A stretch of DNA of 64,000 bases. Origin: Rhyzopertha dominica (taxonomy: Eukaryota; Arthropoda; Insecta; Coleoptera; Bostrichidae). Shown in pieces: positions 50,677-62,870 of this stretch (position 1 is the stretch's first letter; each line of letters opens with the position of its first letter). The DNA lies in the NCBI GenBank assembly GCA_025024175.1, contig QCXZ01000001.1, positions 38,992,942-39,056,941 of the forward strand, written 5' to 3'. Both the position numbers and the translations under genes were made by a program. The notes under the pieces are model-generated. The model did not search any database. It was not told the DNA's origin and was given only the letters and a program-made list of their open reading frames with translations.

Positions 50677-50889
50677 GGCCCGGTTTCTCTTCATCTCTTC
50701 ACTTTGTTACAGTTGATGTTAGCTAAAATCACACAATCACAGAAATCGTATATAAGAAATAAAGAAACATATTTCTGTTTCTAGAATTAACCCAGTAACC
50801 ATAACAACACCTTAAATAGAGGTATGTGATTAGTTTAGATTTAAAAGACAGTGTTGATTTTAGCTTAAAACAGAAAAGAGAAACCAGCC
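50677..50889. mobile_element. Palindromic MITE, copy 1
   Basis: Ends GGCCCGGTTTCTCTTC and GAGAAACCAGCCC (inverted); inner landmarks GTTGATGTTAGCTAAAATCA, CACCTTAAATAGAGGTATGT and GATTTTAGCTTAAAACAG. Same family at about 54025-54166. Confidence 0.65.
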
Positions 50890-51013
50890 CATTGAGTTTA
50901 TTTTACTCCTATGTGGAATATTATAATCAAAGGTATTATATTATAATGAAATATATATACATAACTTTGAATATTAATAACGGTCGCAACTTGTTGAATG
51001 TTCAAGCTTCAGA

Positions 51014-52126
51014 AGTAGGGGGCATTCGACCTTTTGATTTAATAAAATTAAGCAAACTCTTTTTTTTCATTGCCAAGCTTTCGTCTTTATTTAAGACATC
51101 ATCAGGGCTTCTACAATAAATTTTCAATGGAGTAAGCATATCATAACAATACTAGGTTTTACGTAAATCTTACCGAAAGTGAGATTAATTTAAAAATATT
51201 TTATGTTGTGAGTTATTTTTCTTCAATATACCATGCAATTTCTTCGTGTTCCTGCCTCTATAGTAGTTTAAATTAACAAGAAATAGATAATTGATCGTAG
51301 AATATTCAAATATAGCTTAAAATTGTACTTTAAAATTCAACACAACAGGAAATATAGACAGTGTCAATATGTCGGCGTCAAAAATCACAGCCTTCCATCA
51401 CAGCAACATTTTCTAGTTTTCATATAGTTAATTATTCAAAATCCCTTCCGGAAGTAAATATGTATAAATATTACTAAGATTTTGGGTGTCTGACTTTTTA
51501 TTAATAGTATTTGTATGTTTGTTAATTTGATACATTTCCAAAATTAATCTTTTTCTTGTAATTTTTTCTTTTTCCAAAATTTTAATTTCTTGCCAATTGA
51601 TTGAATGTTGATTTTGAATTGCATGTTCCGCTAGAGAACAACGACCTCTTTTATTAGTTTTGATGTCACAATTATGCAGATTTACCCTACTTGATAGCCA
51701 CTGTGATGTTTGTCCAACATACACACACATTATTACAATTTTGACACTCTACACAGTAAACCACATTTGACTGGTATTTTACTGGAATTTTGTCTTTAAG
51801 TTTACTAAAAATGTTTGAACCTTTCTTAATGTTTCTTATGGATATTTTAATCTGTTCAGATTTGAAAGTTCTGATGACTTCAGTTACTAAACCTGTTATA
51901 TTTGGAAGAGATCCGAAACGGGGAATTCCTTCTATGTTATTTATTGAAGAATCTATGTTCTCTTGCTGCCCCACATTTTCTTGGTTATTTGTACCACCGT
52001 TTGTTACAGAGAAAATAATTTTATTTAATAGAATCTTTGGATATGAGTTTTCCAATAACATAATTTTGAGTTTGTTTAAATTTTTATTTACTAAACTTGG
52101 ATGTGAAATTTTTAGAATTCTACGTT
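51014..52126 (-). mobile_element. Penelope-like element, 5'-truncated copy (minus arm)
   Basis: On the minus strand this copy encodes the C-terminal part of a Penelope-like ORF: a linker region, then CVECQNCNNV with the GIY-YIG endonuclease continuing as YVGQTSQWLSSRV, CSLAEHAIQNQHSINW and LEMYQINKH, ending before a 3' tail with a hammerhead-like core (51075-51106) and GGTCGAATGCCCCCTACT at the end. The frame is broken near 51725-51730, inside the GIY-YIG start. It is truncated at 52126, within the linker, so no reverse transcriptase domain is present. It is the mirror image of the copy at 52131-53398. Confidence 0.88.
51075..51106 (-). ncRNA. Hammerhead-ribozyme-like core in Penelope-like tail
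   Basis: Minus strand: CTGATGA, a stem GTCTT/AAGAC with an A/T loop, then GAAAGCTT. This is the hammerhead core (CUGAUGA, stem II, GAAA), with the palindromic AGCT able to form stem III between two RNA copies, as known for Penelope-like elements. Confidence 0.6.
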
Positions 52127-52130
52127 TACA

Positions 52131-53398
52131 ATTGAAAGGGAGGTTAATAACAGTGTGCCATTTCTAGACACTAGGGTCATAAGACAAAATAACATTTTAA
52201 TTCTAGACTGGTATCAAAAACCAACCTCTTCCGGTAGGTATTAAATTTTCTATCAAATCATTCAGTTAGAATAAAAACAAATTTTGTTAAACAAATGAAA
52301 CGTAGAATTCTAAAAATTTCACATCCAAGTTTAGTAAATAAAAATTTAAACAAACTCAAAATTATGTTATTGGAAAACTCATATCCAAAGATTCTATTAA
52401 ATAAAATTATTTTCTCTGTAACAAACGGTGGTACAAATAACCAAGAAAATGTGGGGCAGCAAGAGAACATAGATTCTTCAATAAAGAACATTGAAGGAAT
52501 TCCCCGTTTCGGATCTCTTCCAAATATAACAGGTTTAGTAACTAAAGTCATCAGAACTTTCAAATCTGAACAGATTAAAATATCCATAAGAAACATTAAG
52601 AAAGGTTCAAACATTTTTAGTAAACTTAAAGACAAAATTCCAGTAAAATACCAGTCAAATGTGGTTTACTGTGTAGAGTGTCAAAATTGTAATAATGTGT
52701 ATGTTGGACAAACATCACAGTGACTATCAACTAGGGTAAATCTGCATAAAAGTGACATCAAAACTAATAAAAGAGATCGTTGTTCTCTAGCGGAACATGC
52801 AATTCAAAATCAACATTCAATCAATTGGCAAGAAATTAAAATTTTGGAAAAAGAAAAAATTACAAGAAAAAGATTAATTTTGGAAATGTATCAAATTAAC
52901 AAACATACAAATACTATTAATAAAAAGTCAGACACTCAAAATCTTAGTAATATTTATACATACTTACTTTCGGAAGGGATTTTGAATAATTAACTATATA
53001 AAAACTAGAAAATGTTACTGTGATGGAAGGCTGTGATTTTTGACGCCGACATATTGACACTGTCTATATTTCCTGTTGTGTTGAATTTAAAAGTACAATT
53101 TTAAGCTATATTTGAATATTCTACGATCAATTATCTATTTCTTGTTAAACTACTAGAGGCAGGAACACGAAGAAATTGCATGGTATATTGAAGAAAAATA
53201 ACTCACAACATAAAATATTTTTAAATTAATCTCACTTTCGGTAAAATTTATGTAAAACCTAGTATTGTTATGATATGCTTACTCCATTGTAAATTTATTG
53301 TAGAAGCCCTGATGATGTCTTAAATAAAGACGAAAGCTTGGCAATGAAAAAAGAGTTTGCTTAATTTTATTAAATCAAAAGGTCGAATGCCCCCTACT
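52131..53398 (+). mobile_element. Penelope-like element, 5'-truncated copy (plus arm)
   Basis: This copy starts slightly further upstream in the element than its partner: 52150-52290 carries the end of the RT region (VPFLDTRVI, LDWYQKPTSSGRY, frameshifted after GRY). Then 52295-52723 is open (142 codons) through linker and GIY-YIG start NNVYVGQTSQ, where a TGA replaces the TGG of the other copy; the downstream GIY-YIG part (SLAEHAIQNQHS, KRLILEMYQ) follows. The 3' tail holds a hammerhead-like core at 53309-53339 and the same terminal CCCCCTACT. Only about 5 nt separate the two truncation points. Confidence 0.88.
53309..53339 (+). ncRNA. Hammerhead-ribozyme-like core in Penelope-like tail (second copy)
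   Basis: Plus-strand mirror of the motif at 51075-51106, identical in core: CTGATGA at 53309-53315, stem GTCTT/AAGAC, GAAAGCTT at 53332-53339. Confidence 0.6.
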
Positions 53399-54024
53399 AC
53401 TTATTAAAAGTTTATATTAAATATTCCTTTAATGTCCACCTATAAGGGCAGGGTGATAACTAAACATCGATATATCCATAACAAAACTTATCGATAATTG
53501 TCGATATTTCGATAACTATATTTAAACAAAAAAAGATAAAACGAAATAAATTCTGTAATTTTTTATGGTCGATTGTTTGAAATTGATCTAATTGCACTAA
53601 ATAAAATTTCAACTTTTTTTCTACTAAAAATTGTATATAAATATTGTATTAATTAATTTCGCAAAGGCCGAATAAGGCCGGATCATAGGTCTAAGGCCAC
53701 ATTCGTTGCATGGAATCTGTCTGCTGGTGATCTGCGATCTACGGAACGCATGCTTGTACATTTGCACAATACGCTGAGGTACAATTATTAATACTTATAT
53801 CGCTAGGCGGTAGTTATCGATAATTATCGATATAACGACAATATACCTATTATACCTGTAAATCACAATACACGTAAATTATGTAAAACGTATAAATTAT
53901 TACGTCATGTCCTGCAGGTGACAACTGACAAGTGCTAAGGATTCATTATTCACTAGACTCCAGAATTTGTCAGTTGAAATTTTCATAATGTAAGTACACG
54001 AATTTATATGTAATTTACGTTATA
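53399..54024. other. No gene recognised
   Basis: Contains ATCGATA/TATCGATAA-rich sequence (53465-53520 and 53815-53835, inverted), possibly ends of a small element. Confidence 0.3.
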
Positions 54025-54166
54025 AAGCCTTTTTCTCTTGTTAAAGTTGATGTTAGCTAAAATCAACCCTCTGCCCATGATAATACCTTAAATTGAGGTA
54101 TGTGATTGGTTTAGATTGTAAATACAGGGTAGATTTTAGTCTTAAATAGAAAAAAGAAACCGGTAC
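54025..54166. mobile_element. Palindromic MITE, copy 2
   Basis: Shares GTTGATGTTAGCTAAAATCA, TACCTTAAATTGAGGTATGT and AAAGAAACCGG with copy 1 but is 70 nt shorter. Confidence 0.6.
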
Positions 54167-57100
54167 ACAGTTTGTTTTTTTTAAATATTTTTTAATACAA
54201 AAAATTGCCGTTGTTTACATTGAAATTAAAGTTAAATTAAAAATAGGTAGACCCTATTGTATTGAATGTTTTATTATTGAACCAGTAATTCCCAGCATAT
54301 TTAGCTAATTTATGATAATGTATCTCGACTAGGAAAAATCTTTTAACAGAATGCATCGTTGTTTCAACCCGAGTCTTCTGTCTCTTTCCAACCACCATGG
54401 CGTCTTGCATCTAAAATATTTGCTCCTGGATCGAGTGGTAACGACCAACGACGCAGCGTCATTTATTTCTACCAAGTTGCATAAAGCAGCTATCATTTCT
54501 GTATGCAAGAAATAAACGTGCATGATTTACTTCATTAAAACGGAGATAAACTTGTAACCACAAAAGGAGGAAAAAGGAAAATAGCTATATGCAAAATTTT
54601 GTGACGATGTTATTTTATTTTATTAAACCGACTCAGTAAGGGTGCGTCAGCCAGACGAGTAGAGCAGTGAGTGGTCAAAAAAAGTTATTCAAAATAATAG
54701 AGGGCACCAGGTAATTATAACGCTACCCTTATCACCTTAAAGTTGCTGTTAATTACCAAAAAAACAGCTAGCGGTAGTCGGTAAATAATTTAAACCATTT
54801 TGTGCTAATACCTCAGTAAGGAATAATACAAACTAAATGGCTTTCGTGAATGCGCATACACTTACAAAATTTTGTTACAAAAATTATGATTAGATGATTA
54901 ACACTATTAGGGAAAAATGTTTTAAGGTTCAATTTGTGATAAGCACGCTAATTCTGGATTTCTTAATTCTACGCTTATCTGTCCCACTCCTCGGTAGTGA
55001 GGTTAAGCTGTTGGCTGTTAATCCAAGAGCGTTAGGCAGCAAGGTGCTCCAAACAGTGGCAGCAAGTAAAGGGCCTGTTGCCCCCATTTTTTCATTGCAG
55101 AATATTAATCTACATGAAAAAATATAGACCCCTGTTATTTTATTTTTTCGCAAAGTGCTTAGTTAATGCTTAAAAAAGATTGTTTATGTTTAAAGTTTGA
55201 ATCTCTGACGTCAGCGTTCCCTGGCGCGCTTAGTGCGGTGTAACTTCGTGATGTTGCCACGCCATTTTCTGATCCTGGCATTCCTGTCGGCCGAGATGAG
55301 GTTTCTGAAACCGAAGTCGCAGCAGCGTTGCCATTTTATTCCAAACTCGCAATCGTAATTATGAATTATAAAAACCTACACGCGAATGGATGTGTTAAAC
55401 GCGATTCGTTGTTAGTCGTTTTCACTGTAAATATTAAAACGTAAAATATATTAAATTAAAATTATAACTTACAGCGGATATATCGCAAACAGAATTCATT
55501 TTATGGCAGCCGAAGGATAAGTTCATATTTCAAGTAATATTAAAACTGGAACAACTATTTATTAAGTAGGTAAACTTGTTTGAACCTGAGTTACAGCATG
55601 TATAGCTGCCATTATATCATTTTATTCAAGTCGCAACCTTTAAATAGCAAAATCGCCTAATTTGCGTAAAATCGAACGATCTGGCCACACGAGTTTCCAT
55701 TCATGTAAAATTCGACAATCATGTGTAATTTTTGGTAAATTGTGCGAAGATCCCTTCACATAATCTTGCACAGTCTATGTTTGAACAACAACGAACTAAG
55801 TAAATAATAAAACTTTAACGCGTCCTCCGTTCTCAAACCAAAACGTAAACAAAGGTACAAAGGCACAGAACCACAGAACATACGCGTGTTCAACAGCGAC
55901 AAAGGTGTCAAGCATGCAACAGGGCATGCGGCGCATCGGCGCAATAGCGGAGTGCGTCTCCAGGAACGGTGACGTATCACGAAATATTTGAATTTGGCGG
56001 TAAACCTTTAAACGTAAAAATAAGATACCAAACATTAAAAATATTTTTTCTATTGCCAGCTTCATTAGGTAAAAGCAAAGTCGCACATGTGTTATAATAA
56101 CGATTTACTGTCAAGGGCAGCAACCCCATTGCCCTCGTACGGCCTCACGGTTGGGTAGATGGATAGAAGACTGAAATAGCAAAAAGAAGACAAGGGAAAA
56201 GAGGAAAATGCCTAAAATAAATAGTAGAAAGAAAAAATACAATTTGGTCGCATGAAGAAGATTTGAAAGTACGTACCGAAAGATGTTGTGTGGCCTCTTG
56301 CGTGAAACTTGCGAGTACTACTGACTAATCCACAAAATATGAGACTTCTGATATGACAATATTTGAAGGGCTTGAATACTCGAGATAACGGCGTTCCCTT
56401 GGCGAAAACAGCAACACCTCAGAAGTTCTACAGTTGAACTCCAAGTTCAAAAATTGAGAGATATTTTCTTCTTTTCTTGACAACCTTAATTTTCCCAAAT
56501 GACATCTCTCCACGACTTGATTTTTAAAAAAAGCATGCAGAGGTAGCTAAGATTAGACCGTTACAAACTTACTATTATGTACATCTTATGTGGATTTGAT
56601 TCCCTACCTCTACCTTCATCAATAACTGTAAACTTACTTTGGACACCTTTCTTGGAGTAAAGAATAGTTGCAATTAATAATAGACATCCTTACTGTCATT
56701 TATTTTGATATTTATGAGTTTCTTTCCCACCAGACCCCTTTAAGATACATTATGAAAACAACTTACAAAACAAGAAGCTCCATATTATTTTTCAACCATA
56801 ACGTTTCGATGGTATATTTCAATTTTCTTCAGAATAGAATAATGTTGTTCAATAAAACGACAGAACCACATGTGTGAAAGAATGAAATGACAAAATGACT
56901 GTGAGGTACATGGAAAGCCGCCCTTAAAATATGAACCAGATCGGATGGACATTTCCAAAAGTACGACGCGCACCCCCTCGTTTAGGAGTGGTTTTTATAG
57001 GGATCGTCAATCCAAAAGGCCGTATCTCCGACACGGGAAGTCGAGATGATCGTGGGCATGTAGCATTAGTCTTGAAGGAAAATTTTTTGTTCAAACCCTT

Positions 57101-57316
57101 GTTTATGTTAAAGAGTAATTTTCTTCGAATGGAAATATTACATTAAAAGATTTGTTGGCGGCAACTTACAAGAAGTTGCCGCCAACTTTTTTACTTTTTT
57201 TTGCTCTTTTTATTATCTTATTTAGAGTGAAACACATAATAATGATCATGCTATATGAGTATGTGACACTTGGATATGTAATATAAACTTTTAATGTTCT
57301 ACGAATTGTTGTTCGT
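54167..57316. other. No gene recognised
   Basis: Short ORFs without motifs. A 14-bp palindrome GTTGGCGGCAACTT...AAGTTGCCGCCAAC (57153-57187) is the only structured piece; it may mark the end of an unrecognised repeat. Confidence 0.4.
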
Positions 57317-57525
57317 TGTTTAACATTCTATTTGACGAAATTTAAGGTCGCTTAGAGCAGACAAAAAAATTAATGTGCGGTAGTACATAGCATTGTTATT
57401 ACACGGTAATTTTATACTTATAACGTAACGATGAACTGAACGGTTGGTATTTGTGGTTTTATAACTTGGAATTTAAATGAAACCTAACGTTTACCCAGTA
57501 GAAAGGAAGTTATGTCACATTGTTT
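57317..57525. repeat. Solo copy of the 9.5/12.4-kb inverted-repeat arm
   Basis: Shares CGTTGTTTAACATTC, GGTCGCTTAGAGCAG, AATGTGCGGT, CGGTAATTTTATACTTATAA and GTCACATTGT with the arms at 9540-9966 (inverted) and 12026-12417 (direct); closest to the left arm. Confidence 0.55.
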
Positions 57526-57599
57526 ATGTATCAAAATTATAAAATAAATAAATAAATTGCAAACTGTTGAAGGCCGTGCTGAATCGCTACAGCAGAAAC

Positions 57600-59050
57600 A
57601 CCGACAAAATCAATGTTATTAAACTTCAAAGTTAACTTACATATTCGATCATAAAGTGCGTTAATACCATATGTCGTGGAATGAAATGTTATACTCAACA
57701 AATGAAAGCTTCTGTCGCGGCCATCCGGAACATGAAGTTCAAATAAATTCAGAAGTGGAGGATAATTAATTTGCTATCTACCGTAACACCCAAATCACGA
57801 AACTTAACAAGGTTTGCCAGTTTGTAATCTCCAATAAAATAATCGCTAGTGCTAATTTGTCGTTTACGGCTAAACCTTAAGACTGAACACTTAGCTACAT
57901 TTAATTCTGATTATCTTCACATCACTTTACAATGGAATCTATATCTTCTTGAATTAAACCATACTCACTGTTAACTGAAAGACTCCTAAAAATTTTAAGG
58001 TCATCAGCACAGTAACATATGACAATGGACTACACATACTACATCATTGAAAAATATCATAAATAATACAGGACCTAGATGGAAATTCCAGACGAAGCAG
58101 TAATTGAACCAGACTTTATATCTCTCATCACCACGTACTGTGGGCGTTCTTACAAATACGATCTTATCCAAGACAATAAAGGATCACTGATGCNAATTAT
58201 ACAAAGCTTTAATAGCAGTGTCTCAGCGTTAACTCGGCCAAAAGCTTTGCTGAGATCAGTAAGTATACAGTCAACCTCAAGGCCATCCTCAAACTGTCAT
58301 TTATAAACAAAAAGCTATTTGATGAAGTAGAAGGACCCTTTATAAAACCGTGTTGCTCATCTACTATGATTTGCTTTACGCAGAATGAAACATCTGAAAC
58401 TATATCATCGAGTAACTTGTCTACAGGCATCATTAAAGAAAAGCTCCTGTAACTTTTTACATCCTGCTTGCAACCCTTTTTATACATTGGTTTTATGTAG
58501 AAATTTTTCCATAGTTCAGGTAAATACCTTTCATTTAGTGATTTATTGAACAAAAACTTTAGGGGATGGCACAAATTAATAACATATTCTTGTAAAAAGA
58601 TTATTGGAATACAATCAGGGCTCAGACTTCTAGGGGGCTTCAAAATAGTATAATCAGAAATTACAATTTGCTTTATCATTTCACACCAACCAGAAAATGA
58701 CGTATTGCAGGTTTGGTCGGTCGAATATACCGATTGAAAATAATTAGCAAGCGAATTGACAATATCTTGAACAGAACTCGCTGTGTTATTATACATCGAT
58801 GATGGAATCCCACTATCAGTGTTTCTATTAGAATTAATAAAATCCCAAAAATGCTTAGGGTTACATGAAATACTGTCCTCATCACCAAGGATGTAACGCC
58901 TCCTGCAACGACTAACGGCTTCGTTGCGTTTTCTCCTTAAAGAACTGAAGGCCAAATAGTCAGATACGTCACTTGTACTTTTAAACAATTTATGGGCACG
59001 TTTTTTTGCGAATTATAAGTGACTTAATATACCCGTCAAACCAGCTAGGA
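57600..59050 (-). pseudogene. LINE reverse transcriptase, decayed (Jockey/CR1-like)
   Basis: The open stretch 58988-58209 (259 codons) covers the pre-RT region (RRRYILGDED, KHFWDFINSNRN) and RT blocks: PRSLSPDCIPIIFLQEY, LPELWKNFYIKPMYKKGC, VKSYRSFSLMMPVDKLL, DEQHGFIKGPSTSSNSF. After a frameshift the minus strand continues (58210-57900) with LSKAFGRVN and CADDLKIFRSL, the latter the catalytic [YA]xDD box, then DLGVTVDSKL near 57770. Several stops and one N (58194). A 5' part with further LINE sequence may reach 59100. No tail or target duplication identified. Confidence 0.8.
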
Positions 59051-59989
59051 AAAGTATAATTTCTCACATTTCTCAAGGGTACGTATTCAGCTATTAATGA
59101 ATTGAACTTATCGTAAAAGAAAGTAATAATACATTTATCCATAGTTGAAAAATTCTGTAACAGCTACCACTGAATGATATCTAAATGGGTATTTATTAAC
59201 TAATAAGGAGCACTTGTAAAGACATTAGGATAGTGGTTTAAATGGAAAAGTTTCTTGAGTTTTCGAGAAGAATTTGATGGTGTTTACAAAAACACAATTG
59301 ATGCAACGATTTCAAATAAAAAAGTTAGCTATTGTAGACTGTTTCGCGAACACAAATCATATTACCTAAAATATCTCAAAACAAATGACTATAGGGTGTT
59401 GGTATCTAAATAATTTTTTGTTTAATTTGATGTGGTGAATCGAATGCGCTATGAAAAGTGGGTTCGTTATATTTAAAATAACAAACTTGTAGTCAATGTC
59501 TTTGACGTATGATGCTTAATTGTTTTTATACAAACACCATCAAATTCTTCTTGAGATATCAAGACACTTTTCCATTTAGACCACTATTCACGATTTCAAA
59601 TAAAAAGGTTAACTATTGTAGACTGTTAGCGTGAACACCCTGTATCTACTATACTAATAAATATACTCTTAACCACAACTCTTCTCTATTTCCCATGTAA
59701 ACATTTAGCACAGAGATTTAATCGTTAGTGGTGTAGTAAAGTGGTGTTGGTTAAAGTCGCGAAATCAAGTACGCCTTCTCGCGCTACTATAGGTAAACTA
59801 TAGATAAACACATCGATTGGACGACTCCCTAGACGTATGACCGGGATCTTTTTGGTCGAAAAGTATATCAAGTTAAAATCGCATGGCCACACGATATAAA
59901 GTTATGTCCGGAAATGCGCATCTGGAGCACCGAGGCTCGGAGAAGGCGCTCCCCATGTAGTGATTTGAAAAAGTTGCCCCGGATTGTCC
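59051..59989. other. No gene recognised
   Basis: Contains an inverted similarity (CATCAAATTCTTC, CTATTGTAGACTGTT) between 59265-59345 and 59535-59625, probably a small decayed element. Confidence 0.35.
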
Positions 59990-61698
59990 AGAGCTAGCAC
60001 CACATAGCTAGCTAGCTCCATCATAATTCAGTAGTTGTAAACTTATTTTCGGGCGGTGCTAACTTAACGTTATCTCGCCATTACTTTAAAACTTACCCCA
60101 GCTCCAGATTGACTAAAGCCAGCTACTACGTCAGTAGTTATCATTTCGGGAAGGGGGGAGGGGGGTTCTAACTTAACGTTATGTTCCGCATTGCTAAAAT
60201 CTGTTTCAAAATCTAGTACAATCTACTCATCATATGAATTTCTGTATTACCATTTACTCCTATTTCTCCGCTACTTTGAAAATTCAGAATGCGGGTAATC
60301 GGCGGCTCGATTAACTTGCCCCTTCCCCCCCAACCGCCCTTTTTGATATCCATCCAAATAGGGGAATTGCACACAGCTAGCACACCCTAGCACACTTCTC
60401 AATACAGCTAGCACATATCCCGTTTCCTCTCTTTTAAAAAAAATATTTGGCGAGGGCAAGTTAATGTTATTCCCCCCAACGGCCCTAATCTTTAAATTAC
60501 TTATCATGTTGAATAAGCACCTTTTGCGCAGTCTAGAACAACATTCAGAAAACCTAGCACACCCTTTGCTTCTTAGATATATGACTTTAAATGCGGGGGG
60601 AGGTCAAGTTAATGTCGATATCGAATTTGAATTACAAGTGCTATACACATACCGTCGGGTAGTCTTGTGACTACACACCCTAGCACACCACTAAAAACAG
60701 CTAGTACATCTCCCGTTTTCTTTAAAAATATCTTTGGGGCGCCAAGTTAATTTTGTCCCCCTCGGGCCCATCTCTTTTAATTACTTATCTATGCTGAATA
60801 AGCACCTTTTGCACAGTCTAGCACAAAAATCAGAAAACCTAGTACACTCTTTGCTTCTTAAATACATGATTTAAAATGCGGGGGGGGGGGGGGGCGAGGC
60901 AAGTTAATGACGATATTGAATTTGGATTACAAGTGCTAGACACATACCGTCGGGTAGTCTTCAGACTGCACACCCTAGCGCACCACTAAATACAGCTAAC
61001 ACATATCTCGTCTTCTCTATTTAAAAAAAATATTTANGNGCCGAGTTCATGTTGTCCCCCCTCCGCCCCTTCTCTTTNAATTACTTATTCAGGTCAAATN
61101 AGCACCTTTTGGACAGTCTAGCACATCAATCAGAAAACCTAGCACACTTTTTGCCTCTTAGATATTTGGGAGGGGCGAAGACTTCAAATGCGTGGGCGGA
61201 ATAGTTAATTAATTGATTAAATTCAATTAATTACTGTAAATGGCTATGTAAATATTTTCAGCATAGTATGGTCGGACGATTTGGTCTATATCAGGATTCT
61301 ATATTACTCGAATGTCCCAAACTGCATATACTGGATGTCCCGCATTATGTGGGCAATCTCTCGGAATCTAAAAACTGGTGTAAAAATACTATTTTACAGT
61401 ATAACTTTTTTTTTAAATAACACCCGCCTACTGAGATGTTCATTCTTAAACATGAGGGTAGACAAACAGTTTTTCAAAAATATATCTTAGGCCGATTGAC
61501 ATAATTTCATAAAACTTGTGGAAGCCATTAAAGTGATGCACACATGTTTGGGGAGCCAACCCTCACATTTTAGTAATCCATAATTTTAGAAGGGGTAAAT
61601 ATTTTTCTCAAAAATATGTGTTTTTTTTAGTCTTTGGGCCTCGTAAACAAATGTGGCTCTAATTGACTCTTTCCGAGAAAATTGGAGTTGAATGTTAG

Positions 61699-61994
61699 GG
61701 TTCACATTTACACTGCTTAACTAATATCATTTTGTTTTTATCAAATTAGTTGTAACAAATAATAAAGATTGAGATTTCACCCCCTATGACCGCAAAAATT
61801 TTAACATTTTGAAACAAATTTAGGTGATTTTCAAAATAAGAAGTTTCTACTATAGGAAATCATTAAATGCATGTTATCGTACTCATTTATTATCAAAATG
61901 TTAATGAAACAATGACAACTACGACTGTTGTATTATTTATCACGGCCAATTTGACCAGAACAAATGATTTAGTTAAACAGTGAAAATGTGAACC
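61699..61994. mobile_element. TTAA-inserted MITE (piggyBac-type) nested in the foldback left arm
   Basis: 296 nt with ends GGTTCACATTTACACTG and the inverted GTGAAAATGTGAACC; flanks TTAG (61695-61698, one change from TTAA) and TTAA (61995-61998). The opposite arm has the uninterrupted CCCCTCTTAACATTCAACTG near 62905, i.e. an empty TTAA site. Confidence 0.75.
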
Positions 61995-62299
61995 TTAAGA
62001 GGGGCGTTTACCTAGAGCGAAGCGGGTCATTTTAAGCACCTACCGTTTTACATTTTACCGAGTTATTCGAAACTTTTTCGAAGTGAAATTTCGACATGGC
62101 AATGACAAAAGATGTAGCTACAACGTAGAGTTCGAGTTTTTTCTGAATTTGGTACGGTAATGTAAATATTTGTTGTTATATTTTGCTTAAAAATGCGTAT
62201 TTTTNGCGAGCTATTTCTCGAAAACTAAGGCACATAAACGAAAAATTCGAACTCCACGTTGTAGCTACATATTTCTTTGTACACTACCAAAAAAATAAG

Positions 62300-62870
62300 C
62301 ACGATAAATAAGTAAAATCATTCAAAAAATCTAAAACCGCAAACCCTTTCGCACGACTCCTTCAAGAGAGCGGAATGCGAATGCCCATCCCCACCAGATC
62401 CGTCGCTTAGTATCCAGAGACAAGTGAGGCTAAGATACAAACCTGTCGGGAATGATCGTGCGGTATACGATTTATTCCGATATGACAGGATTTCTAAGCT
62501 TTTATGTCTAAATACACGTGACAAGTTTAATGTTAAAAGCTCTTTCACATTAATTTACTGTCTGCTGAAGCAATGGGGAGGCGGAATGAAAATTATTATA
62601 AAAAAGTTCCTCCAGAAATCATAGTCGACATGCAGTTAGAATGAAATGTTATATAGTTCATATTTACAGAAATAAATGGGTTATTGCATATTTTGAATAA
62701 CCTGGTATAATATTATAGTAAGTTACTAATATCATACTTACTTTTTTATGCACACGCTACAGTCAGCAATTTTCCGAATATTAGTTTAGCCCATCTGATC
62801 TTTGCGAGATTTCAACCTATCGGCTACCCTCTTACGTCCCATGTCCCGCTCGTAGCATGGGTTGCATAGT
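62300..62870. other. Sequence present only in the right foldback arm
   Basis: Between the central hairpin and the AAATGCCCCTCTT block the right arm has about 570 nt without counterpart on the left, with two short overlapping ORFs (62318-62548 minus, 62424-62624 plus) of no known family. Either an insertion here or a deletion on the left. Confidence 0.4.

Noticed and set aside
51790..52635. ORFs of 125 codons at 51790-52167 (+) and 52258-52635 (-) with near-identical protein sequence
   Set aside because: They are antisense shadows of the two mirrored Penelope-like copies.
59643..59665. TCTACTATACTAATAAATA, like a Helitron 5' end
   Set aside because: No CTRR hairpin 3' end found and no Rep/helicase; too little support.
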